Of a stretch of 64,000 nucleotides of DNA, positions 1 through 10,600 are shown in pieces. The stretch is from Planctomycetes bacterium MalM25. Lineage in GTDB: Bacteria; Planctomycetota; Planctomycetia; Pirellulales; Lacipirellulaceae. The stretch lies in the NCBI GenBank assembly GCA_007745835.1, contig CP036424.1, positions 4,659,831 through 4,723,830 on the forward strand, written 5' to 3'. Every line of letters starts with the position of its first letter. Within the stretch, counting starts at the first letter, position 1. The notes under the pieces are model-generated. The model did not search any database. It saw nothing but the letters and a program-made list of their open reading frames with translations, and was not told the DNA's origin. The translations under genes and the position numbers were made by a program.

Positions 1-41
1 TGAACGTGAGGGGCAGAGTCCACAACGATTCGCGAGACTTT

Positions 42-1514
42 ATGAACGGCTATCCGGCCAATCCGAAACACCACGCCACTCGCCGCGCGGTGACGCTCGC
101 CGAGGTGCTGATCGCCATGGGCATCCTGATGATCGGCCTGCTGGGAGTGGCCGCCATCTTCCCGGTGGGCGGTCATTACATGCAGACGGGTGACATCGCT
201 GACCGCGGGGGCGCCATCGCCCAGGCGGCGCTCGACGACGCCATCGTCCGCGGCTACCTCGACCCGGAAAGCTGGGTCGTACACGACATTAATGACGTGA
301 GCATCGACCTCAGCGACTCACCCGCCACTCTGGATAACAGCATCCAAAATGGCGCTTTCATGCAGCTGTCCGACGGCGACACCGGGACAAACAACAGCCG
401 ACTAGGCCTAAGGCAGGCCTCGGTTGGTCAAACCGGTGAGATGATGAACAGTTCGATGATGGGGTCAACCCTGCGTTCTGCCGCGTTCGGTGACGCCTTT
501 GTGATCGACCCTATCGGACTGGCTGGTGCGTTGGACGACGATCAACTCGGATCGTACACCAACATCGTGGGCGACCCGGAGAGTTCGTTCCCCACGCGTC
601 ACTTCCCTGGCTTTATTGGGCCTTTCGAGTTCGCCAACTCACAGTGGAACCCTTGGCACTCCGTGGGAGCCTACTGGCCGGTACGCCGTGTTACGCCAGT
701 ACATTCTGCGGGCGTCCTGAACAGCCCCTCCTTCAAGCTCCAAGAACCCCTTGCCCGCGAGTTCTTCTCGGCGGCGGACGACTTGGCGCAGCACTTCCCG
801 GTAAGCGGGGACGACCCGGTCCGCCAGCGTTGGCAGAACTGGACGCCGGGCACAGGCGACTATTTCGCCTCGTCACGGCAATCTCAAGGGGACTACTCGT
901 GGATCATCAGCGTCGCGCCGAGTTCCTCGACGGCACGCGACGCGTTGGTGACACGTCCCGATGCCTACCCGGTGGAGGTGTCGGTCGTCGTGTTCCACAA
1001 GCGGACCGCGGCCCGGGGCCTGCAAGCGACCGCCGAGGCAGAACGCCTCGTCACGGCGCGGGTCGCCACCGCGGGCCCCAGCGGCGGGGAGCTGCTGCTC
1101 ACCCGCCGACCGTCGGTGGCCGAAGGGGGGGTCGATCCCGAGCCGAGCCCCTTCGAGGACCTCCGCGCCGGCCAGTACGTGATGGTCGTCGGACCGCACC
1201 CGCTGAGCACCAACACCCGGCCGCAACTCGCGGTGCGGTGGTGCCGCGTCCTGAACATCGAAGACACCGGGCAGCCGACGCTGCCGGGGGGTCAGCCGAC
1301 CCTCGACCGCGACAAGCAGATCCTCGTGGCGCTGCGTGGCCCCGATTGGCCGTGGCAGCAGGCGAACAACCTCGAGCTCGGCGGCAATCCCGGCGAGCCG
1401 CCACTCGGGACGCGTCTGTCCAACGACCTGCGGGTCGCGATCCTGCCGGGCGCGGTCGCGGTGCACACGAAAACGATGCGGCTGGAGTCCGGGTCCGAGT
1501 GGTCGATCGACTGA
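42..1514 (+). CDS. Prepilin-type N-terminal methylation protein (pseudopilin-like)
   Basis: The N-terminus carries a class III prepilin signal: a basic leader ending ATRRA, then VTLAEVLIAM and a hydrophobic stretch to about residue 40, with the conserved Glu five residues after the cleavage point. This is typical of type II secretion/type IV pilus pseudopilins handled by a PilD-like peptidase. The remaining ~450 residues match nothing I recognise and are long for a pseudopilin. I chose ATG 42; the frame is open upstream with a GTG at 6, so the gene could begin earlier. The giant gene 86 nt downstream also has a pilin-assembly-type N-terminus, so both probably serve one secretion or appendage system. 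Pseudopilin-like export is inferred from the N-terminus only. Confidence 0.75.
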   Translation: MNGYPANPKHHATRRAVTLAEVLIAMGILMIGLLGVAAIFPVGGHYMQTGDIADRGGAIAQAALDDAIVRGYLDPESWVVHDINDVSIDLSDSPATLDNSIQNGAFMQLSDGDTGTNNSRLGLRQASVGQTGEMMNSSMMGSTLRSAAFGDAFVIDPIGLAGALDDDQLGSYTNIVGDPESSFPTRHFPGFIGPFEFANSQWNPWHSVGAYWPVRRVTPVHSAGVLNSPSFKLQEPLAREFFSAADDLAQHFPVSGDDPVRQRWQNWTPGTGDYFASSRQSQGDYSWIISVAPSSSTARDALVTRPDAYPVEVSVVVFHKRTAARGLQATAEAERLVTARVATAGPSGGELLLTRRPSVAEGGVDPEPSPFEDLRAGQYVMVVGPHPLSTNTRPQLAVRWCRVLNIEDTGQPTLPGGQPTLDRDKQILVALRGPDWPWQQANNLELGGNPGEPPLGTRLSNDLRVAILPGAVAVHTKTMRLESGSEWSID

Positions 1515-1552
1515 CCGCGCCCGCACGCTCCGCTAGCTGAACCGATTCACCC

Positions 1553-1577
1553 GCCCACGCCGGGGCAAGGCGTGGGC
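1553..1577 (+). other. Intergenic hairpin
   Basis: GCCCACGCC and GGCGTGGGC form a 9-bp perfect stem with a 7-nt loop between the prepilin gene and the giant gene. No T tract follows, so it may be an mRNA processing or attenuation structure rather than a true terminator. It ends 23 nt before the chosen start of the giant gene. Confidence 0.45.
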
Positions 1578-1600
1578 CGTCGATGAGAGAGAGAAGAGCC

Positions 1601-4600
1601 ATGTCAGGCGCCTTGCGACGTGACCGCCTCCGCCGCCGTCAGCTGCGCACCCAACGCGCCGCCGACCGCCGGGGCGTGCTGCTGCTGGTCGTGCTCAGCA
1701 TGCTGGTGTTGTTCCTGCTGGTCGGCACGACCTTCCTGATCACCAGCGGCCAGTACCGCACCCAATCGAAGGTGGTCGAGAAGGCGAACCGCTCCACGTT
1801 CCAGCCCGCCGACCTGCTGGAGCGCGCGCTGATGCAGCTGGTGCGCGACACCAACAACCCCAGCTCCGTCATCCGCCACCACAGCCTGCTCCGCGACCTG
1901 TACGGCGTGGACGGCTTCGTGGGACGGATCACGATGAACAACGCGGCCGCAGGCTTTGGGGCCGTGGCCGGCGACGGCAATGTGGGACTCATCCGCGACC
2001 CGAACGGCACTCTTTTACCAACCCTGCCCCGCTACGCCGGGATCGACCCCCTCGTTCAGCCCGCTGATACCGAGGAGAGCCTCGGGCCGACGCGGGGCCA
2101 GGTCATCGAGTTCTATGTGGCGGACCTGCAACAGGTCGACCTGGGCGACGTGGACCGGCTTGGCGACCACAACGCGGTCGGGCTGGAGTTCGGCGCCGAC
2201 GGGCTGCCGGTCGAGCACCAGATGTCCACGATCGACGGCTACTACGAGGGGTGCCTGCTGACGATGCTCGACGGCCCCTGCCGGGGCGACTCGGTGCGCG
2301 TGCTCGATTACGACTTCCTCTTCGCCCGCAACATCAACAACAACAGCGACAAGCGGGTGGTCGTCTCGCGGTGGCGCGTGATGGCGCCCCGACGGAACGA
2401 CGGCAAGCCGCTCGCCGCGGCGCGGTTCGACTACGCGACCCCGCAGTACGGCCTCACCGACCTGGTCCAGAGCGACGTCCCCGCCAACTCGGCGCTCGGC
2501 CACCGCTTCATCGTCAACGGCCGCCCCTTCAACGGCGCCGGGGTCGGGCTCAACCCGCTCGCGATGTCGCACGACATCTCTAACGGCGCCCCCGCACCGC
2601 GGCTGTCGGCGCTCGAGTTCGTCGAGATGGGCGCGGGCAGCGCAACAGGATACGGGCTCGAAAGAGCCTTGATCCCCAATCCCGTGCAGTACTTCGAGCC
2701 GGCGAATGTGGCGCTCAATCCCTCGTTGGGGGTCGATCCCTGGAGCAAACCAGGCACCCCGGGAGGAGTCTACTTGGGAAGCGATTTCGTCCCATTAACC
2801 CGCGGTTATGTTGGGCCGGCTAGTCCAACCTACGACCCGACGCTGAACGCACCGCTCTACAGCGGGTTTGCCGGCTCCGGCGACACCGACGAGTCGTACG
2901 ACGCGCCCGACACGCAAAACATGGCGCTCGCCTCGCAGGCGCTGGAACCGCGTCTGCGCGGTCGAGTGGTCGATTCGTCGGGCGCTTCCCTCGACCCGGA
3001 CGCGTACTACTTAAGAAACAACAGCCCCACTAGCGAGCCTCCGCCCGCCTATCTCGACCTGGAGGGGGTGACGATCCCGTCGTACCACCGGCCAGCGCTA
3101 GCCAACTTCTGGTTCCACCGGCTGTGGAACAGCGAGTGGCTGCGTGGAGTGGTCAATAATGACAGCGACCGCGTCCGCGCGATCCTGGAGCCGTACGGCG
3201 CCAACGGGGCTCCTCAGCATGGCCTCGGCGCAGCCGACGCCGCCGTGATCGCCGGCATCAAGCGGAAGTTCCTCCTCCGGCCGCTGCGGGAGGACCACCC
3301 GGAGTTCGACGGCAGCAACCCGCTCTCGCGCTACACCACCAACACGCTCCGAAACGTGCTGAACAGCGGCACGCTCGTTAACGATCGGCAGACGCCTAGC
3401 GACCCGACCGACGACGAGATCACCTTCCCTTACTGGGAAGCGGTCGGGCCGTGGGACGTCGACAACGACGGCGACGGCGTGCCCGACAGCGTGTGGGTCG
3501 ATCTCGGCCTGCCGGTCCAGCAGACCGAGGACGGCCGCTGGTACAAGCCGCTCGTGGCGATGCTCGTCGAGGACCTCGACGGACGCCTGAACCTCAACGC
3601 CCACGGCGGCGAAGAGCACCTGGCCGAGAACTTCCTCGACGCGTCCACGCAGAACGGGGCCACCCTGCAACAGAACCTGGCGCAGGATTACGCGGCGGGG
3701 GCCTCGCTGTTTTCGAGCGACCAGCTCCCCGAGGGCGCCGGCTGGGGCGTCGCGGAGACCTCCCTGCGTCCGGTCCTCTCGCCATCGCTGCCTCGCGACA
3801 ACTACTTCAGCGCCTCGGCCGCGTTCCTGGGCGACGCCCAGTACGACGACTACGCCCGCCTGTTGCAGGGCCGGCCGGACCCGACCCTGGGGACCCCGGC
3901 GCGGACGGTCGCGGCGGCGCTGGGGGGCTCGGTCGAGTTCGGTCGCTACGGGACCGGCTTCGTCCAAGGCCTGACGGCGACTGATCAGAATGGCAACCCG
4001 CACGGGGTGCGGCTCACCACGCCGGGCCGCACCTTCGTGACCCTGCCGAATCCGATCCCGGGCACGCGTGACGAGCGGACCCCGCTCGAGATGTTCGGCT
4101 ACCCATTCCACGAGGGCCTGCTCTTCGACCGCCCCAGCGGCTTCAGCTCGGCGGCCGACCTGCGAGGGCGTTACGGCGCTGGCCTCTCCGCCGCCGGCGC
4201 CCCGGTTGGCGAACCGATCTCGGCAGCCAACTTCTACGCGTTCGACGCCAGGACCGCGGGTACGCTGGACCCGGACGACACGATGACCTGGCGTGGCGAT
4301 CCGAACAACGGGATCGATGACTCCCCCTACGAGCTCGACCTGTCGGTCGCCGCCCGCCGGCTGGCGCCGGTCAGCGCCACGGCCATCCGTCTAACGTACG
4401 ACGCCGACGACAACGGCGAGGTCGACGCCTTCGCGGCGCCGCTGGTGGACGACGCCCCCTTCTCGCCGGCCGAGTTGGAACGGCTGCTCCGCGCCTTCGA
4501 CGTCGACGCGGGCAAGCTGCCCGATCGCCTGTGGGAGATCGTCGACAGCTTCGACCCCGAGAAGCTCGCCGCGAGCTACCAGATCAACACCCAGATCCAG

Positions 4601-7600
4601 AACGGAACGCCCGCCCCGGTCGACACGCAGACCGCCACCCCGAGCACCCTCGAAAACGTCGTCGCCGCGGCGAAGGCGGCCATCAACCGCCGCGTGGTCA
4701 CGACCGAGAGCTTCGACCTGCCCACCCCCAACGAGAACTGGGCCGAGCGGATCGCGCTGGGCGCCGACGGCCTGCCCGGCGTGCCGCGCGTCATCACGGT
4801 CAATGGCAACACCATCTTCCCGAACGACGACGGCGACTTGGGCATCGGCGTGGTCGGCGTTGACGACGACGGGGACGGCGCCATCGACGAAGCCGATGAA
4901 GTCGAGACCATCAACGAGGGAGACGAGGTCATCGTCGGCTACAACGCAGCGACCCAGCAGCACACCTACCCCAATCAGGTGACGGCGGACTACGACACGC
5001 TGTACCTCGCCGGCTGCGACGACTACGTCGTCATCATGCGCGAGGACCCGCCCGCGACGCCGCGGATCACGGATTACCTGCGCTACCGCGTGGTGTTGGA
5101 GCTGCTCAGGCAAGACCGCATCCTGTTCGACGATCCGGGTGACTCGGACACAAGGCCCTCTTTGCTCCAACCCGATCAGCGGAATCTGGTGGAGGCTTTG
5201 GTCTCGCAGATCCTCCATGGCAACGACCGCCTCCCAACAGGAGACCCGGCCCGCTTCGCCGGGCCTCACAGCTTCGGCGGCCTGCTCGCTCCCGAGCTGC
5301 TCACCGGTGTGCGGATGGACCTGAACCGGCCGCTGGGCGACGGCCGCGACAACAACGGCAACGGCGTCGTCGACGAGCCGGCCGAGGCGGGCGAGCCCTA
5401 CCTGTTCGACTCCAGCTTCCCGGGGGGGGAACTGGTCGTGCGTCAGTGGCTCGACCTGAACAAGAGCGGGACCTTCGACCAGGACCTCGACGGCGACGGC
5501 GTCCTCTACTTCGACACCGACGCCGATGGGCTGCCCGACCGCTTCGATCCCGACGACCTGACCGACGCCGATGGCGATGGCGTCCAGGAGCCCCTGGTCG
5601 ATCACCTCTGGATCGATGACGACGGCGACGGCCTCCGCGACGCGGACGAGTTCCGCCCCTTCGACTACACGCGCGGCGCCGACGCCAATGGCCGCGGCGG
5701 CGTGGTCGCCTCGGGCAACCTCGGCGTCCGCGACGACGCCCGCCTCGCCCGGCAGCTGTACGCGCGGCACCTCTACTGCCTGATGCTGCTGCTGACCGAC
5801 GAGAACTACCTGGCCCCGTACGACTCAAGCGACCCGCAGGTCGTCCACTACCTCGACCCCCTCAGTGGTGCGTGGGTAGACCCTACCGCCGTCCCCTTAC
5901 TGCCCGCTCCTGAATCCAGCATCGCCTTTTGGCTGGCAGGCACCATCTTCGATGGCGATCACACCGTCGTGCAAGCCGACGCATCCACCGACCTGTCGGT
6001 GAGCCCGCACGGCCCGAATGAAACACGCCGCCTCCGGGTGCTCGCCGAGGCCCGCCGGCTTGCGCAGCGCAAGCTCACCCGGCGGATGATCGCGCAGTGG
6101 GCGATCAACGTGGTTGATTTCCGCGACCCCGACGCGATCCAGACCCCCTTCGAGTACGACGAGAACCCGTGGGACGGCTGGAACGTCGTCGACACGCAGC
6201 TCACCGCCGACCCGAGCGACGACGTCGTCTACCCGCTCGACGGCGACTTGGCGACCGATGAGAACTACACGCAAGTGCGGCTCGCCGAAGCGACCGGCTT
6301 CACCGCCCCGGGCGTGGCGATCGACTCGACGGTCAGCCCGTACAACGGCGGCAACTTCACGATCGACCCGGTCGATTTATCTCTGCGGCCCGATTCGGCG
6401 ATGGATGTTCTCGTGCCGCGGCGATTGAGTCTGCTCGACCGGACCCGCGGCGTGGTCTGGGGCGCCGAGCGCCCCGAGGCGATCCTCACCGAGGGCCTCG
6501 CCTGGCACGACCGGCGGTTGGAGGATCTCGACGCGGGCGGCGGCCAGCTGGGCGGTGACAAGGACGATGACCTCGACCAGCTCCGCAAGCCGAAGGGCTA
6601 CGTCTACCTCGAAGCGTTCAACCCGTGGACCGACGGCGTCCAGCGCCCCGCGGAGTTCTATTCGCACGTCGGCCGTGATGGTGTGCTGGTGCCGTTCGGC
6701 GGCGTCCGCTTCGACCGGCTGTCCAACCTCCCGGCGGACCCCAGCGGCGACCCGAGAGATATCGATTCGCCATTCCAGCAAACCCGCTCCCCCGTCTGGC
6801 GTCTGGCGTGCGTCGAAGAGCACCCGGTGCTGCGGAACGCGTCGATCTCGCCCAACCTGAGCGAGGCAATCAGTGTCGCCCTCGATGCCGGTCCCCTGGC
6901 CGACCTGAAGCAAGCTTCGGACGACCCGCCAAACCGCTTGAACGAGACCGAGGGAGTCGAAGGCGCCAACGACTATCTCGGCGAGTACTTGGCCGGCGGT
7001 CCTTCGGTGTATCGGGCTCCGACCCTGCCCGCAGCCGTTGAAGAACCGGCGACCGCGTACGGCAACATCGAGGATCGCAACGCCCCCGTCTTGCAGCGGG
7101 CCTACTCCGACCTCTGGTTCGATCAGGCGGTGGAAGCGTTCTTGAACCTCGCCACGAATGAAAACAATATCCGGCAGGGGGTGAATGACGCCGATGGGCT
7201 AGCCATCGCGGTCGGCGTGATCGCCCAGCCGTCCCGCCTCGCGGACCCGTCGTTCCCGACGTTCGACCGTTTCGCCCAGCCGGGCGCGCCAGCGCGTTCG
7301 GAGTTCGTCCTGTCGAGCCGCGAGGACGGGCGCGACTCGGGACGCCCCGACGACAGCGCGCCGGGAACCCCCAAGCCGAATATCCGCGTCGTCGACCGCA
7401 CCATCCTGTTGAAGCCTACTCGCTTCATCGAGCGGGTGTTCTACATGACGAGCCCAAACGGGCAGATCCTAAAGGGAGAGTCCTTTGGTACTCCAACGAG
7501 CGATAATCTTAATGGCCGTATCTTGGGTGATGCGGCGCCGCTGCCCAATTTGAATGATCCGGGCTTCCGTATCCCCATATTGAGTTATCAGATCCCGGTT

Positions 7601-10600
7601 GTCTCCGGCGAAGTGCAAACGACCGAACTCAAAAGACCAGATGTTGGGGTCTCGATCGCGGAGAGGCCGACCGACGAGCTTAGCGACAAAGACAAGGTGC
7701 TGGAGGTGCGCATCAGCAAGTTCGCCTCGCTCGATCTGTTGGCCGATGACGCCGCGGACCGGGTCGGATCGATCACGCTCGCGCCGTTGCTGCCGGGCCG
7801 CCGGGCGGTGATCGGCACTTCCGGACCGGTCTACGAGTTCGATCTCCCCGACTCGGCCACCGTGGCTCCAAGGGCGGATCGTTCAAGCTTCACAGGGACC
7901 GATAGCAACCTGCTCTATCGGCGCTTCACCACTCTGGTCTCGCAGCAGGCCGCAGACACCGTGAGTGGACCCGGAGTCGGCGACGAGTTCATCGTGCCCA
8001 ACCCGGACGTGCCGACCCCGCAGGCTTCGCTGCGGCGATTCGAGATGATCCCGTCCCCGAACGACAATGTGCACCAGTTCGCGGTGCGGATGAACGGTTA
8101 TCTCGACTCGCAGACGCTTCTAAGCGGTGGCAGTGGGTTCAACATCACCGTCTCACCCGAGTCTGGTTCCTCAGCGGAACGGACGATCCCGCCGGTGATC
8201 TCGATCCCGATCGATCACTTCTCGATCTCGGAGCCGCTCGACCAGTACCTCATCCGCCAACTGGAACTCGACCCGAGCCTCGATCGCCTCTTCGAGCCGA
8301 ACGTGGACGGTTTACGGGACACGGGCCGGCCGGCCGAGGGTTACTTCAAGGACAGCGTGCGCGGCGCCGCGTTCGACAGCCCATTCGACCTTGAGCCCGA
8401 GTTGATCGAGAACCAAACGACGCCCAACTATCGGGCGATGCACCTCGAGCGGTTGTCCAACCCGCTCTTGCCCTGGAACCCGCCGCCGATGCGGGTGACT
8501 GGCGATCCGAACCCGCAGCACGACCCGACCCTGCCCGTGAACCCCTACCTGCCGGTCGATGCCCAGGCGCTCGACGTCACGGCGTTCAACAGCTACAGCG
8601 AGGGCGAAGCGGACCAGGTCGGCCAAGCGGCCGCCTCGACCGAGCACGTCCACGTGCCCACGGTGACCTCGGGTGGTGGATCCTCGCAAGACTACGGCCC
8701 TGAACGCCGCCACCGCCGCGAACGCCCCCTTCCCGGTGTGGGGGGGGATCCTGAAACGGTCATCGGCTTCTCGTCCAACGAGCGTGACCGGCCCCTCGGG
8801 CCTTTCGCGCTGCTCTGGGACTTCCAGCCCTCGCGGTTGCTCTGGCGTCAGAGCCAGGGAGCGACCGTGAGTGAGATCCTTTACGAGACCGTGTACGGCT
8901 CGGAGCGCTCGGGCTACGCAGTCACCGACAACGACAGCGTCAAGGCAGATGGTGGAATCATCGATGGTGTCGATCTCGGTGGAGACGCGGACACCGATGT
9001 CGTCGGCAACTACGATCTCAGCTTCGAGGAAGCGCAGTTCCGCGGCTACGAAGAGCACGTCATCGACTTCCCCTGGCGGATGACCCTCGGCTTCCCGAGT
9101 TGGCTCATGGGCGAGTTTTACTCGTCGAGTGGCCTGAGCTGGCTCCAGGAGGGCGTTGCCGATGGGGTGCACGAAGCGATTGACCTCGATGGCGACCTGT
9201 CGGGCGGCGATCTGCTCGGCGCCGCTGAGGTGAACAACGCCCCAGTCAACATCGGCACGGATGGTCGCCCGGTCGATCCCGCGTTGCTCCGCGAAACGGT
9301 CACCACGCCCGAGTTCGCTTGGCCGAACCGGCCGTTCGCGAGCGCGGGCGAGCTGATGCAGGTCCCCGTGTGGGGCGGCTCGCGGATGCTCAGCTACTAC
9401 TCGACCTACAACTGGTTGCACACGCAGATGCCCGGCTTCCTGCACGACACGCAGGTCAACCCGTACAACGGCGAGGCCGCCGTCTTCCACGACGGGAGGG
9501 ACTACGAGCTCAGCCAGTTGAACGCGGGCACCACCTTCAACGGAGCCTACGACGACGACGGAACGCCCGCCGACACGAACAACTCGCTGAACGCCGCGGC
9601 AACGAACGACCTGCGATTCCGCGAGATGCTCGGCAACTTCGGCCACCTGATCAACTTCTTCCAGACCGCGCGGTTCCCCGCCTACTACGAAGATTTCACC
9701 GACGAGATCGCCGCCAGCGGCTGGGAGGAATCCCCCCGGGGCGCCGCGCACTTCTACCGGTTGCTCGACTACGTGCACGTCCCTTCGCGGTTCGTCGGGA
9801 CCGACACGCTGCTTAACGCGGACGTGTTCGGCTCGGCGGGGATCGATCCGGAGGACCCGCGGGCGTCGCTCGCCGCGCCGTACAACCGGGTGAACCGCTA
9901 CCGCGAGCCGGGGCGGGTGAACCTCAACACGATCGTCGGCCGCCGGGACGCAACGGAAGCGGTCCGCATCGACAATGCCGGCAACGGACAAAACGATGGC
10001 GGATTCAACAACACGACCGACCGCCCGCGGCTAGCCGATTACTGGTCGGAGGTCTACGACGGCCTCATGCACCGCAACCAGGACGCGTCGGAGATCGATT
10101 ACAACAACGCCGATCTGCTGAAGATGGGCCACCTCGGCCCGGCGTGGCGCGACGTGGCGCTCAGCCGCCGCGGGTACGTTCAGCCGACCTTCGATCCGAC
10201 GGTCGATCCGGGCGACGATTCATTCACCCTCGGGTCGGACCGGCAGAACCAGGTCGATTACTCGCCCCGGCGGATGCACCCGGCTTTCCCGACGCTGTTC
10301 GCGAACCCATTCCGTGCCCCCGGTGAGGGCGCCAACGTGCCGCTCGCGCACATGGTGCAGACGGGCGTCGACGCGACGCTGCTGCGAGCGCACCCGCTCT
10401 CCCCCGGCGCCGACGGCGCGTGGGGCCGCCGCGGCGTGGACGAACGGACCGTGAAGAAGGACAGTAACACGGATACGATCGCCAACAACGACGGCGTCCG
10501 CGACGACGCCGGCGAGGCGGGCTCGCTGACCCTGCAGCTCGGTGGCGGCCGGGTCGCCAACCCACCGGGCCAACCGGTCGGCGACCGCTTGAACGCCGAC

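Noticed and set aside
8312..9991. Long minus-strand frames opposite the giant pseudopilin-like gene (also near 3098-4111 and 4391-5770)
   Set aside because: No domain, start or neighbour support; composition is typical of antisense high-GC DNA.
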